Notes: generated by a model not told the origin, from the letters alone. DNA of 64,000 bases from Haloarcula sp. CBA1127 (GCF_001485575.1 NZ_BCNB01000006.1:2728001-2792000), one strand, 5' to 3'. Shown: positions 8,790 through 17,232, counted from the stretch's first letter. A program made the numbers and translations.

Positions 8790-10343
8790 ATGTCAGACAC
8801 GGATAGTGGCGATGGGACAGAGATCGAGGAGATCTCTGGTCCGGACGTCGAAGCAATCGAGTTCTACGGCGGACGATGGATGAGTGTCATTCCCATAGGA
8901 CTGTTCATCCTGTGGGCGATTGTCCAGAGTGGCCTGTTCGGTATCGGGGACACGACTGGACTCGTCGCGGGGATGCTCGTGGCGCTCATCGTCGGGATGT
9001 TCTTCGCCAAAGGAGACTGGAAGAACTACGCGAACACCATCTTCGATGGGATGACGAAGCGGGTCGCCGCGACAGCGGTGGTCGCGTGGCTCTGGGCAGG
9101 AATGTTCTCGAACACGCTCCAGGCAGGTGGCTTCGTCGGTGGACTCGTCTGGGCAGCGAACGCGGCCGAGGTCGGGGGCGCGCTGTTCCCCGCCGCCACC
9201 TTCATCCTCGCAGCGCTGTTCACGACCGGTATCGGGACCGGCTACGGCGCGGCAGTCGCCTTCTCGGCGCTGTTCTTCCCGGCTGGTATCCTGCTCGGTG
9301 CGAACCCGGTGTTGCTGTTCGGGGCAATTCTCTCCGGGGCCGTCTTCGGGGACAACCTCGCACCAGTCAGTGATACGACAATCGTGAGCGCGGTGACCCA
9401 AGACGCTGATATCGGCGGCGTCGTCGCCTCGCGGTTCAAATACGCCGTTGTTGCGGCGGTACTGGCGCTTGCGGCGTACGTCTTCGCCGGAAACGCGATG
9501 GCTGGGCTGGACATCTCCCAGCAAGCACAGGACCTGTTCGTTCAGAACAGTGAACCAGCGGGACTGCTGCATCTCATTTCCATGCTCGTCGTCATTGTGA
9601 CGGCAGTTATGGGTCGACACATTGTCGAAGCGATCTCGTGGGGACTCATCGTTGCGGTTGTCTTCAACGTCGTGTTTGGTCTTGCGCCGCTGAGTGACGT
9701 GTTGCTGTTCAAGGTTCCCGAAACGTCAGCAGCCGCGAGCTGGGCCGGCGGACTGCCAATCGCGGAAGTCGTTGCGGCAGAGAACGCCGGCGTCACTGGC
9801 TCTATCTACAACGGTGCAGCCGGCTTCTTCCCGCTCATCGTGCTCGTGTTGCTCATCGTCGCCGGGTCAGAGATTATGATCCGTGGCGGTGGCTTCGAAG
9901 CAATACAGGAATGGCTGCTTGAAAACGTCGCAACAGGCGTCCGAAAGGCCGAGACGACGATGGTGGTCGGCACTGCCCTCGTCAACTCGATGATCACGAT
10001 CAACACGGCGGCAGAAATCGCGATTGCGCCGTACATCGCCCGCATCGGCCAGCGGTACAATATCAACAGCTACCGCCGGGCGAACATCCTCGACGCGAAC
10101 ACCTCGGCGCTCGGATACATCTTCCCGTGGGGCGGCGGCGTCCTCATCGGCTTCGCGACGCTACAGGGCCTCCCGGGACAGTACGAGTGGTTCACCAGCG
10201 CAATGATTGTCAATCCCGTACAGGTGTGGCCGTACGTCTTCCACGGCTGGTTCCTGTTCGGTGTGTTCCTCGTCTCCGCGCTGACCGGCTTCGGGCTCGA
10301 GTACACCACTGACCGCAAATCCAAGGATGTGACCCGTCTATGA
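8790..10343 (+). CDS. NhaC family Na+/H+ antiporter-type transporter
   Basis: The 517-residue protein has a soluble acidic N-terminus (about 1-28) and 11-12 hydrophobic segments. The NhaC hallmark FGDNLAPVSDTTIVSA is near residue 190, with further conserved spots GIGTGYGAAVAF and INTAAEIAIAPYIARI. NhaC proteins exchange Na+ for H+ or, in some cases, couple ions to organic acids or amino acids. Here the gene is divergent from an IclR regulator and followed by amino-acid-type enzymes, so a substrate-specific (organic or amino acid) role is as plausible as pH homeostasis. It overlaps the next gene by 4 bp. Confidence 0.88.
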   Translation: MSDTDSGDGTEIEEISGPDVEAIEFYGGRWMSVIPIGLFILWAIVQSGLFGIGDTTGLVAGMLVALIVGMFFAKGDWKNYANTIFDGMTKRVAATAVVAWLWAGMFSNTLQAGGFVGGLVWAANAAEVGGALFPAATFILAALFTTGIGTGYGAAVAFSALFFPAGILLGANPVLLFGAILSGAVFGDNLAPVSDTTIVSAVTQDADIGGVVASRFKYAVVAAVLALAAYVFAGNAMAGLDISQQAQDLFVQNSEPAGLLHLISMLVVIVTAVMGRHIVEAISWGLIVAVVFNVVFGLAPLSDVLLFKVPETSAAASWAGGLPIAEVVAAENAGVTGSIYNGAAGFFPLIVLVLLIVAGSEIMIRGGGFEAIQEWLLENVATGVRKAETTMVVGTALVNSMITINTAAEIAIAPYIARIGQRYNINSYRRANILDANTSALGYIFPWGGGVLIGFATLQGLPGQYEWFTSAMIVNPVQVWPYVFHGWFLFGVFLVSALTGFGLEYTTDRKSKDVTRL

Positions 10344-10612
10344 GCATGTTCAGTAAGTTCCTTACCGGGATGTCCTTCAGGTCGACCACGCCGACGTTTG
10401 AGGCGGGTGAAGAGATAGAGGTGTACGTCACCGAACTCGACGAAGAATCCGGCGAGTTGGTCGCACAGGTCGGCGAGACTCGCCTTCACTTCGAAAACGG
10501 CGAGGCGGATATCGTTGGCTGTCGTGTGCTCGCGAAGGTCGAATCGTTCGACGACGGCGAGCACCGCGGCCGTGTCACTCACAGAAAGACGCTGTCTCAG
10601 GGGTCGTTCTAG
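10340..10612 (+). CDS. Small TRAM/OB-fold-like protein, translationally coupled to transporter
   Basis: This 90-residue acidic protein overlaps the transporter stop (ATGA). After a basic N-terminus (MSMFSKFLTGMSFRS) it has a beta-barrel-like pattern: GEEIEVYVTELDEESGELVA, RLHFENG, CRVLAKVESFDDGEHRG, resembling TRAM/S1-type OB folds that bind RNA. I recall it as DUF7513, always small and haloarchaeal; the name is from memory. No catalytic residues are evident. Coupling to a membrane transporter is unusual for an RNA-binding fold and gives no clear functional hint. Confidence 0.75.
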   Translation: MSMFSKFLTGMSFRSTTPTFEAGEEIEVYVTELDEESGELVAQVGETRLHFENGEADIVGCRVLAKVESFDDGEHRGRVTHRKTLSQGSF

Positions 10613-10690
10613 GAATGCCACAGAGAGCCGAGCAGCCACTGAATCAGTATCGCACGGTCAAATAACCCGATATAATACATTCACAACACT

Positions 10691-11704
10691 ATGAGCAATT
10701 CACTATATTCCACAGCACGACAGGACAACCAGACGACTATCGTCCCCAGCACGGACATCGAGGCGGCCGTCGAGATGGCGGACCTCGTGCCGGCCATCGA
10801 GGCCGCGTTCGCCGCATACGAAAACGACACGGCGCAGATGCCGCCGAAGTCCTACATCGACCTGCCACAGCACAACGGGGACTTCCGGTCGATGCCGGCC
10901 TACCTCGAAACGGATGACTGGGAAGCGTCGGGCATCAAGTGGGTGAACGTGCACCCGGACAACCCCGACGAGTTCGACCTGCCGACCGTGATGGGGACGC
11001 TCGTGTACACGGACCCCGAGAGCGGCTTCCCGGTTGCCGTGATGGACGCGACGACGCTGACAATGAAGCGAACCGGTGCGGCTGCCGCCGTGGCAACGGA
11101 CCACCTCGCCGTCGAGGACGCGACTTCGCTTGGTATCATCGGTGCCGGTGTCCAGTCCTACACGCAACTGGAGGCTATCTCGCAGGTGCGACCAATCGAG
11201 TCTGTCGTCGTCAGCGACCTCGACGAGGACCGCGTCCAGCGGTTCATTGACACCTTCGGCGACGAGTTCGATGTCCGAGCGGGCACGATTTCGGAGGCCG
11301 CCCAGTGTGATGTCCTGTCGACGGTCACGCCGGTCGAAGATCCTATCGTCACGCTCGACGACCTCGGGGAGCACACCCACGTCAACGCCATGGGTGCTGA
11401 CGCCGAAGGCAAGCAGGAACTCCACACCGATGTCGTCCGCGAAGCGACCCTCGTCATCGACGACTTCGAGCAGACGACCCACTCCGGCGAAATAAACGTC
11501 CCATGGAGCACGGGCGAAATCGACGAGCCGGATATCGACGCCGAACTCGGCGAAATCGTCGTCGGAAACGCACCGGGTCGCGAGGACCTGTCCGGGATTA
11601 CCGTCTTCGACTCGACCGGCCTCGCGATTCAGGACATTGCTGCCGCACGTATCGTGTACGAATCGCTCGGTGACGACAGCGGACACCGCCTCGAAATGGT
11701 GTAA
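10691..11704 (+). CDS. Ornithine cyclodeaminase / mu-crystallin family protein
   Basis: The 337-residue protein has the family's Rossmann signature LGIIGAGVQSYTQLEAI (about 140-156), followed by VVVSDLDEDRVQRFID, the MKRTGAAAAVAT helix just before it, and the C-terminal FDSTGLAIQDIAAA. The family includes ornithine cyclodeaminases (ornithine to proline plus ammonia), archaeal alanine dehydrogenases and ketimine reductases; the sequence does not decide among them. An A/T-rich TCAAATAACC at 10657-10666 and GATATAATAC at 10669-10678 lie before the ATG, so it may have its own promoter as well as readthrough from the transporter 78 bp upstream. Confidence 0.85.
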   Translation: MSNSLYSTARQDNQTTIVPSTDIEAAVEMADLVPAIEAAFAAYENDTAQMPPKSYIDLPQHNGDFRSMPAYLETDDWEASGIKWVNVHPDNPDEFDLPTVMGTLVYTDPESGFPVAVMDATTLTMKRTGAAAAVATDHLAVEDATSLGIIGAGVQSYTQLEAISQVRPIESVVVSDLDEDRVQRFIDTFGDEFDVRAGTISEAAQCDVLSTVTPVEDPIVTLDDLGEHTHVNAMGADAEGKQELHTDVVREATLVIDDFEQTTHSGEINVPWSTGEIDEPDIDAELGEIVVGNAPGREDLSGITVFDSTGLAIQDIAAARIVYESLGDDSGHRLEMV

Positions 11705-11751
11705 TCCCGGCGGTTCACGGCGTCGGTTGGTCGTTCTCCCGTCGCTATCGA

Positions 11752-11774
11752 GTGCCACAGTGCCGATGTGGCAC
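11752..11774. terminator. Perfect 8-bp inverted repeat between ocd-like and nucleoside hydrolase genes
   Basis: GTGCCACA (11752-11759) and TGTGGCAC (11767-11774) are perfect reverse complements around a 7-nt loop. It lies 48 bp after the upstream stop and 47 bp before the next ATG, and just before a TATA-like TTTGTATAGG (11794-11803). No T-run follows, so it could be an operator for the nucleoside hydrolase as readily as a transcript-end hairpin. Confidence 0.45.
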
Positions 11775-11820
11775 ACAGTTGCGGCCTGGGACATTTGTAT
11801 AGGCCCTGCGATGAGCGGGT

Positions 11821-12780
11821 ATGCGACGCGTCATCATTGATACGGACACGGCGGGCGACGACACACAGGCGATTCTCCTTTCCTGTCTCAGTGACCGAGT
11901 TACCGTCGAAGCGGTCACGGTCGTCGCCGGCAACGTGCCCTTCGACAGAGAGGTCGAGAACGCGAAGTACACGCTCGATATCGCCGATTCCCTCGACATA
12001 CCCGTCTACGAAGGGGCGAGGCAGCCGCTTCTCAAGGAGTTCGAACACGCGGCGTATATCCACGGCGAGGACGGCCTCGGCGGGGACCTGTTTCCCGAAA
12101 CGGACATCGAATCAGCGACGGGCTTTGGCCCCAATGAGATCGTCGACCGCTGTCGAGCGGCCCCAGGTGAAATCACGCTGCTCTGCATCGGCCCGCTGAC
12201 CAACATAGCACTGGCGTACGCCCACGAGCCAGACCTTCCGGAGCTTGTTGATGAGGTGTGGGTGATGGGCGGGAACGTCAACTGTGAGGGGAACGTCACT
12301 CCTGCCGCGGAATTCAATCTGTGGGTCGACCCCGACGCTGCCAAACGGGTGTTCGACGCCTTCGAGGTGACGCTCGTCGACTGGGGCGTGTGCCTTCGAG
12401 ACGCGGTGTTCGGCTCGCCCGAGTTCGAGACGGTATCGACGTTCGACACTGAACTGGCGTCGTTTTTCGAGTCGGTAACCGAGCAGGCTCGGGCGTTCAA
12501 CAGCGAGGGTCCCGACGATCCCGGATGGACGGCACTCCCGGACAGCGTCACCGCCGCGCTGCTGGCGTATCCAGAACTCCGCGAGGCGGTGTCGACGTAC
12601 CACGTCGCGGTGGACGACCGCGATGGACTCACTCGCGGGTACACAAGCGTCGACATCAACGGGGTGACCGACGGCGAACCAAACACCCACGTTGTGGAGT
12701 CCGTCGACAGTGACGCTTTCCAGTCAGTTATGTACTCGCTGCTCCAGTCCCGAGACCCTGATAGCGGCGTTGCCGAGTGA
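11821..12780 (+). CDS. Nucleoside hydrolase (inosine-uridine preferring type)
   Basis: The 319-residue protein matches the IunH family, which splits nucleosides into base and ribose using Ca2+. The metal loop is IIDTDTAGDD (residues 5-14), a variant of the usual DTDPGxDD with TA in place of PG but all Asp ligands kept. Further motifs are VAGNVPFDREVENA, HGEDGLGG (about 81-88), IGPLTNIA and VWVMGGNV...AAEFNLWVDPDAA. The TATA-like TTTGTATAGG about 20-27 bp before the ATG suggests a leaderless transcript. Its neighbours (ocd-like enzyme, M24-fold protein) suggest a scavenging or catabolic cluster. The exact nucleoside cannot be read. Confidence 0.92.
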   Translation: MRRVIIDTDTAGDDTQAILLSCLSDRVTVEAVTVVAGNVPFDREVENAKYTLDIADSLDIPVYEGARQPLLKEFEHAAYIHGEDGLGGDLFPETDIESATGFGPNEIVDRCRAAPGEITLLCIGPLTNIALAYAHEPDLPELVDEVWVMGGNVNCEGNVTPAAEFNLWVDPDAAKRVFDAFEVTLVDWGVCLRDAVFGSPEFETVSTFDTELASFFESVTEQARAFNSEGPDDPGWTALPDSVTAALLAYPELREAVSTYHVAVDDRDGLTRGYTSVDINGVTDGEPNTHVVESVDSDAFQSVMYSLLQSRDPDSGVAE

Positions 12781-12911
12781 GCCAGGAGCGGCGTCGAACA
12801 CGATAGGAGCAAGGTGTGTGTCGTAATTGCCGCTGTGGGAGACCTGTGGCACCAGTCCTGTTGCCGCGTGTTGTCCCTGGTTTTTACTGGAGGCCGGCGG
12901 GATGTCAGGGT

Positions 12912-13994
12912 ATGACGCTCACAGACCGTCTCGACCAGTACCTCCGGACAGCGGGACTCAAAGCCGTCTGGTTCGCCCGACCGAACGCCTTCGCATGGCT
13001 CACAGGGGGAGGCGACAATGTCGTCGACCGGGAGGGTGACATCGGCGTCGCCGCTGCGGGCTACGACGGCGACGGAGTACGGGTCATCACTAATAACATC
13101 GAGGCGCCACGGCTTCGTGACGAGGAACTCGACGGCGATGTGACCGTTGAGACGTTCGACTGGCACGCGGAGTCACTGGCTGAAGCGGTCGCAGAAACGA
13201 ATCCGACCCCAGCGGCAGCGGACTTCGATGTCCCCGGCTTCGAGTCAGTCGACGCCACACAGCTCCGCCAGCCGCTGACCGAAACCCAGATGAAACAGTG
13301 CCGTGACCTCGCACAGGACACGGCTGCGGCAGTTGAGGCTGTCGCACGGAAAGTCGAGCCCTCGCATACTGAACTCGATGTGACCGCGGTGCTCCGGCAG
13401 AAACTCGAAGGCCGGGGCATCGCCACACCCGTCGTGCTCGTCGGCAGCGCCGAGCGGGCACAATCCTACCGCCATTACACCTCGACTGACACCGAACTCG
13501 GCGACTACGCGCTCATATCGGTGACCGTCCAGCGGGACGGGCTCCACGTCAGCACCACCCGGGCGGTCGCGTTCGACCCGCCGGAGTGGCTCATGGAGCG
13601 AACCCACAAGACTGCCCGAGTCGAGACCACTGCGCTGGCCGCGACACAGGCAGCCGGTCAGAGTGGTGGCACAGCAGGCGACGTGTTCGACGCGATTCAG
13701 GACGCCTACGCCGAGGTCGGCTGGGAAGGCGAGTGGCAGAACCATCACCAAGGCGGTGCGACAGGCTTCGCCGGCCGGGAATGGATCGCCACGCCCGGAC
13801 ACGAGGGCGAGGTCGTGCTGCCACATGGGTACGCCTGGAACCCGACTATCGACGGGACAAAGAGCGAAGACACGTATCTCGTCTCCGACGACGACATCGA
13901 ACTGCTGTCTGGGACCGGCGACTGGCCGACTGAGACGGTTTCGGCGGTCGGCTACGACCTCGAACTGCCGCGACACACGGTGCTGGAACTGTAG
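12912..13994 (+). CDS. M24 (pita-bread) family protein with most metal ligands lost
   Basis: The 360-residue protein has a creatinase-N-like domain (about 1-125, AVWFARPNAFAWLTGGGDN) and an M24-like C-terminal domain. Start ATG 12912 is preceded by TATA-like GGTTTTTACTGG at about 12877-12888; an earlier in-frame start would add 32 residues of Cys-rich sequence unlike the family. Where active M24 enzymes have D...SDxTR, this one has LISVTVQRDG...VSTTRAV; where they have HGxGHGIG it has HHQGGATGF; the usual EP is NP; only the final ED (SEDTYLV) remains. It is probably not a classical metallopeptidase. Role unknown. Confidence 0.75.
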   Translation: MTLTDRLDQYLRTAGLKAVWFARPNAFAWLTGGGDNVVDREGDIGVAAAGYDGDGVRVITNNIEAPRLRDEELDGDVTVETFDWHAESLAEAVAETNPTPAAADFDVPGFESVDATQLRQPLTETQMKQCRDLAQDTAAAVEAVARKVEPSHTELDVTAVLRQKLEGRGIATPVVLVGSAERAQSYRHYTSTDTELGDYALISVTVQRDGLHVSTTRAVAFDPPEWLMERTHKTARVETTALAATQAAGQSGGTAGDVFDAIQDAYAEVGWEGEWQNHHQGGATGFAGREWIATPGHEGEVVLPHGYAWNPTIDGTKSEDTYLVSDDDIELLSGTGDWPTETVSAVGYDLELPRHTVLEL

Positions 13995-14034
13995 CGGTAC
14001 TGGTGCTCCCGTTATTCGGTAAGGGCGAGTAGTT

Positions 14035-14050
14035 TACAACGGGTGTTGTA
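14035..14050. promoter_or_regulatory. Candidate operator: TACAAC-N4-GTTGTA palindrome upstream of GH13 gene
   Basis: TACAAC (14035-14040) and GTTGTA (14045-14050) are perfect 6-bp arms around GGGT. The site ends 13 bp before the TATA-like TTTAAG (14063-14068), which is 25-30 bp before the GH13 ATG at 14093. Position just upstream of the TATA/BRE fits an activator site, as for TrmB-type sugar regulators. Function is inferred from symmetry and position only. Confidence 0.5.
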
Positions 14051-14092
14051 CGAACCCGTGGATTTAAGCGACGCGTCAGGCTACCCCTGTGT

Positions 14093-15790
14093 ATGACCGC
14101 AGCGCGCGCCTGGTGGAAGGAAGCAGTCGTCTACCAGATCTATCCCCGGAGCTTCAATGACAGCGACGGCGATGGCGTCGGCGACTTGCAGGGCATCATC
14201 GAGCGCCTGGATTACGTCGCCGACCTTGGCGTCGATGTCATCTGGCTCAACCCGGTGTATGACTCCCCCCAGAAGGACAACGGCTACGACATCAGCGATT
14301 ATCAGGCCATCTACGACGAGTTCGGGACGATGGCCGACTGGGAAACGCTGGTCGAGGAGGTCCACGACCGGGATATGCGGCTCGTCATGGACCTCGTCGT
14401 CAATCACACCTCGGACCAGCACGAGTGGTTTCGTAAATCCCGCCAGCGCGACCCGGAGTATGAGGACTACTACATCTGGCGAGAGGGCGGGACAGATGAC
14501 GACGGCGAGCCCGTGCCACCGAACAACTGGGAGTCCTTCTTCGGGGGCTCCGCCTGGGAGTACGACGAGGAGCGCGGCGAGTTCTTCCTTCACCTGTATG
14601 ACACCTCGCAACCGGACCTGAACTGGCGCAACGACGGCGTCCGACAGGACATCTTCGACACCATCGAGTGGTGGCTGGAGAAGGGTATCGACGGCTTCCG
14701 GATGGATGTAATCAACCTCCTGTCGAAAGTCGAAGGGTTGCCCGACGGCGACCCGGACAGCGAGTGGGTCGGCGCCGAGCATTTCATCGACGGTCCGGAG
14801 ATGCTGTCGTATCTGACGGCGTTGGACGAGGAAGTGCTGTCGAACTATGACGTGATGACCGTCGGGGAGATGCCACAGCTCACCGTCGAGTCGGCTCTCG
14901 AGTACGCCGACACAGACGGCCCGCTGGATATGGCGTTTCACTTCCAGCACACGAAACTCGATTACGCTGACGGCAAGCGGTGGTCGGTCGGCGACTGGAG
15001 CCTGCCGGAACTGAAGCGTATCATCGACCGCTGGCAGAACGGGTTGGCGGCGGACGGCTGGAACACGCTGTACTGGGAGAACCACGACCAGCCGCGGAGC
15101 GTTTCCCGCTACGGCGACCCCGAAAACTACCGCCGGGAATCGGCGAAACTACTTGGAACGTTCATCCTCACGCTCCGTGGCACGCCATACATCTATCAGG
15201 GCCAGGAACTCGGGATGACTAACGCCGACTGGGAGACAATGGACGACCTCCGCGACGTGGACGCTATCAACCACGCGCGGGAGTTACTCGATCAAGACGG
15301 CGTTGCGGAGTACGATGACGTGAAAGACATCGTCGGCTACCGGACCCGCGACAACGCTCGAACGCCGATGCAGTGGGACGATTCGAAAAACGCCGGTTTC
15401 ACCGACGGCGACCCCTGGATTCAGGTCAACCCGAACTACACAGATATCAACGCGGCCGACCAGCAAGCCGATGGGGATTCCGTCTACAGCTACTACCAGC
15501 GGCTCATCCAGTTGCGCGCCGACAGGGACGTGCTGGTGTACGGGGACTACACCGACTTACTCCCCGACCACGAACCCGTCTTCGCCTTCACACGGTCGCT
15601 GTCGGCGGACTCGGAAACCGAGCGGGTCCTCGTTGTCCTGCACTTCGACGACGCGACGGAAACCGTCGACCTGCCTGTCGAGTACGCCGATGCGACGCTG
15701 CTCGAGGGCAACTACGACTGTGACGACACGGACCCGGGAACGGTAACGCTCGCGCCGTACGAGGCTCGCGTCTACGAGCTATTCGACTGA
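14093..15790 (+). CDS. GH13 alpha-glucosidase / oligo-1,6-glucosidase type
   Basis: The 565-residue protein is a complete GH13 enzyme with no signal peptide, so cytoplasmic. Motifs in order: WWKEAVVYQIYPRSF, DLQGIIERLDY, VMDLVVNHTSDQHEWF (region I), GFRMDVI with the nucleophile Asp (about residue 204), VGEMPQL with the acid/base Glu (about 260), and NHDQPRSVSRYGD (about 330). This is the oligo-1,6-glucosidase/trehalulose-hydrolase-like subgroup acting on small alpha-glucosides. A TATA-like TTTAAG and a perfect palindrome precede it. It stands alone without a transporter. It may meet the trehalose synthesised by otsA, but that is speculation. Confidence 0.93.
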   Translation: MTAARAWWKEAVVYQIYPRSFNDSDGDGVGDLQGIIERLDYVADLGVDVIWLNPVYDSPQKDNGYDISDYQAIYDEFGTMADWETLVEEVHDRDMRLVMDLVVNHTSDQHEWFRKSRQRDPEYEDYYIWREGGTDDDGEPVPPNNWESFFGGSAWEYDEERGEFFLHLYDTSQPDLNWRNDGVRQDIFDTIEWWLEKGIDGFRMDVINLLSKVEGLPDGDPDSEWVGAEHFIDGPEMLSYLTALDEEVLSNYDVMTVGEMPQLTVESALEYADTDGPLDMAFHFQHTKLDYADGKRWSVGDWSLPELKRIIDRWQNGLAADGWNTLYWENHDQPRSVSRYGDPENYRRESAKLLGTFILTLRGTPYIYQGQELGMTNADWETMDDLRDVDAINHARELLDQDGVAEYDDVKDIVGYRTRDNARTPMQWDDSKNAGFTDGDPWIQVNPNYTDINAADQQADGDSVYSYYQRLIQLRADRDVLVYGDYTDLLPDHEPVFAFTRSLSADSETERVLVVLHFDDATETVDLPVEYADATLLEGNYDCDDTDPGTVTLAPYEARVYELFD

Positions 15791-15871
15791 GTACTTCCTC
15801 TCTTCCTGAATCCCACTGCAAAGGTCGTCGCGAGGCACAGATTGAAGGCTCGCCCGTCACCAGCACGGGGT

Positions 15872-16642
15872 ATGTATCTTGCCGACGAGACCTGGCCGGA
15901 CCTCGACGACTATTTCGAGACGGAGTCGCTCGCGCTCGTCCCGCTCGGGTCGACCGAGCAACACGGGCCGCATCTCCCGCTGGCGACGGACCACCTCATC
16001 GGGGAAGCCTTCGCCCGGGAAGCCGCCGACAGGACTGGCTACCTCTGCACCCCGACGATCAACGTTGGCGTGAGCCCCCACCACAGACAGTTCAACGGGA
16101 CGATGTGGGTCGACGCGCCGGTGTTTCGTGACTACGTCGAGTCGTTCACACGGAACCTTGCGTACCACGGCATCGACCGGGTCATCTACGTGAACGCCCA
16201 CGGCGGGAATATCGAGCACCTCAGAGAGGTCGGCCGCCGGCTCCGGGACGACGAAGTGCTGTACGCTATCGAGTGGATGTGGGACGAGAGCATCCCGGAC
16301 CTGGTGGACGACCTGTTCGAGCAGAACGGGCCACACGGCGGGCCGAAAGAGACGGCCATGATTCAATACCTCCACTCCGAACTGGTCCACGACGACCGCC
16401 TCGAAGACGCACGGGACGGCGGGATTCCGAGCGTCGAGGCGGCAGGGACAAACAAATACGGCTCACGGACCTTCTACGACGCCGCCGATAACACCGACAA
16501 CGGCGTTCTGGGCGACCAGACCGACGCCACGGCCGAGAAGGGCGCGGAGATGTTCGAGGCCGCGACCGAACAGCTCGTCAGGCTCTGTGAGTGGCTGGAC
16601 GCGCAAGCGTTCGACGACCTCCTGCCGGAGCCACACGTCTGA
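15872..16642 (+). CDS. Creatininase family hydrolase (ArfB-like candidate)
   Basis: The 256-residue protein starts at ATG 15872 (MYLADETWPDLDDYF); ten extra in-frame residues upstream lack family similarity. Metal-binding motifs are PLGSTEQHGPHLPLATD (about 25-41), VNAHGGN (about 107-113) and GPHGGPKETAMI with the conserved Glu. The family includes creatinine amidohydrolase and archaeal ArfB, the formamide hydrolase of riboflavin/F420 synthesis. In archaea the ArfB role is the more likely one, but sequence reading alone does not prove it. It is separated from the GH13 gene by 81 bp. Confidence 0.85.
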   Translation: MYLADETWPDLDDYFETESLALVPLGSTEQHGPHLPLATDHLIGEAFAREAADRTGYLCTPTINVGVSPHHRQFNGTMWVDAPVFRDYVESFTRNLAYHGIDRVIYVNAHGGNIEHLREVGRRLRDDEVLYAIEWMWDESIPDLVDDLFEQNGPHGGPKETAMIQYLHSELVHDDRLEDARDGGIPSVEAAGTNKYGSRTFYDAADNTDNGVLGDQTDATAEKGAEMFEAATEQLVRLCEWLDAQAFDDLLPEPHV

Positions 16643-16717
16643 GTCGGACACCGCGGGAGTGAGTCCTAGCGCTCGCTTGACAGGTGGCTTTTTGCGACGG
16701 GCGGATGTACGACGGGT

Positions 16718-16882
16718 ATGGCCCTCCTCCTGTTTCCCGGGATGCCGGGCAGCGTCGAATTGCTCGTCATTCTCGTCATGATGGGGCTGTTTCTCGTCGT
16801 TCCCCTCGGACTCATTGTCGTCGCGTACCTGTTCGGGAAGCGCCGCGGCAGAGCCGAAGTGAGCGACCGAGCCGAATCCTGA
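16718..16882 (+). CDS. Small single-pass membrane protein (54 aa)
   Basis: ATG at 16718 opens a 54-residue frame. A long hydrophobic segment (about 14-39: VELLVILVMMGLFLVVPLG continuing into LIVVAYLF) is followed by GKRRGRAEVSDRAES, a positive-inside tail. The amphipathic N-terminus plus one helix recalls TatA-like or other small stabilising subunits, but no TatA hinge motif is clear. It lies 75 bp after the creatininase gene on the same strand. Supported by codon use and a clean membrane topology; function unknown. Confidence 0.6.
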   Translation: MALLLFPGMPGSVELLVILVMMGLFLVVPLGLIVVAYLFGKRRGRAEVSDRAES

Positions 16883-16971
16883 CCAATCGCCAGACGGCGG
16901 CCAATCGGCGTGTTACGGCCCTCTCGCCGCGAATCGACTCGTTTATCGGTCCCACCCTACGAGGAGGATGT

Positions 16972-17136
16972 GTGTCCCCACCGAGTCCCCATCCGGAGTC
17001 GCTCCGTAGCCGAGCGTTCGAAATAACGGTCGATGACGGACGAGAGACCTTCAACGCGCTCAGTATCGAGCACGCCGACTGTGAGACGGAGTGGATTATC
17101 TCCGATACGGTGTATGCGCTCGAAAATATGCGGTAA
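16972..17136 (+). CDS. Small acidic protein (54 aa), GTG start
   Basis: The frame begins at GTG 16972, 8 nt after a strong purine-rich GAGGAGG (16961-16967), an unusual clear ribosome binding site in this window. The product ends AFEITVDDGRETFNALSIEH... and WIISDTVYALENMR, with a TEWIISD motif that I have seen in short haloarchaeal conserved proteins. No membrane segment, no cysteine pair. Upstream in-frame codons are possible but read as basic, non-halophilic sequence, so I exclude them. Function unknown. Confidence 0.55.
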   Translation: MSPPSPHPESLRSRAFEITVDDGRETFNALSIEHADCETEWIISDTVYALENMR

Positions 17137-17232
17137 CTGATCGCAAGCTGTTGTGTTGTGGAGCGACGATAACGAACCGTACTGCGCCGGACCGCTGACC
17201 CGCTGTGACCGCGCAACTGTTCTTCTTGTGCT

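Noticed and set aside
12816..12911. Extended N-terminus of the M24-fold protein with CRNCRCG-type cysteines
   Set aside because: A TATA-like element lies within this stretch and the family begins at MTLTDRLDQYL; the cysteines are chance translation.
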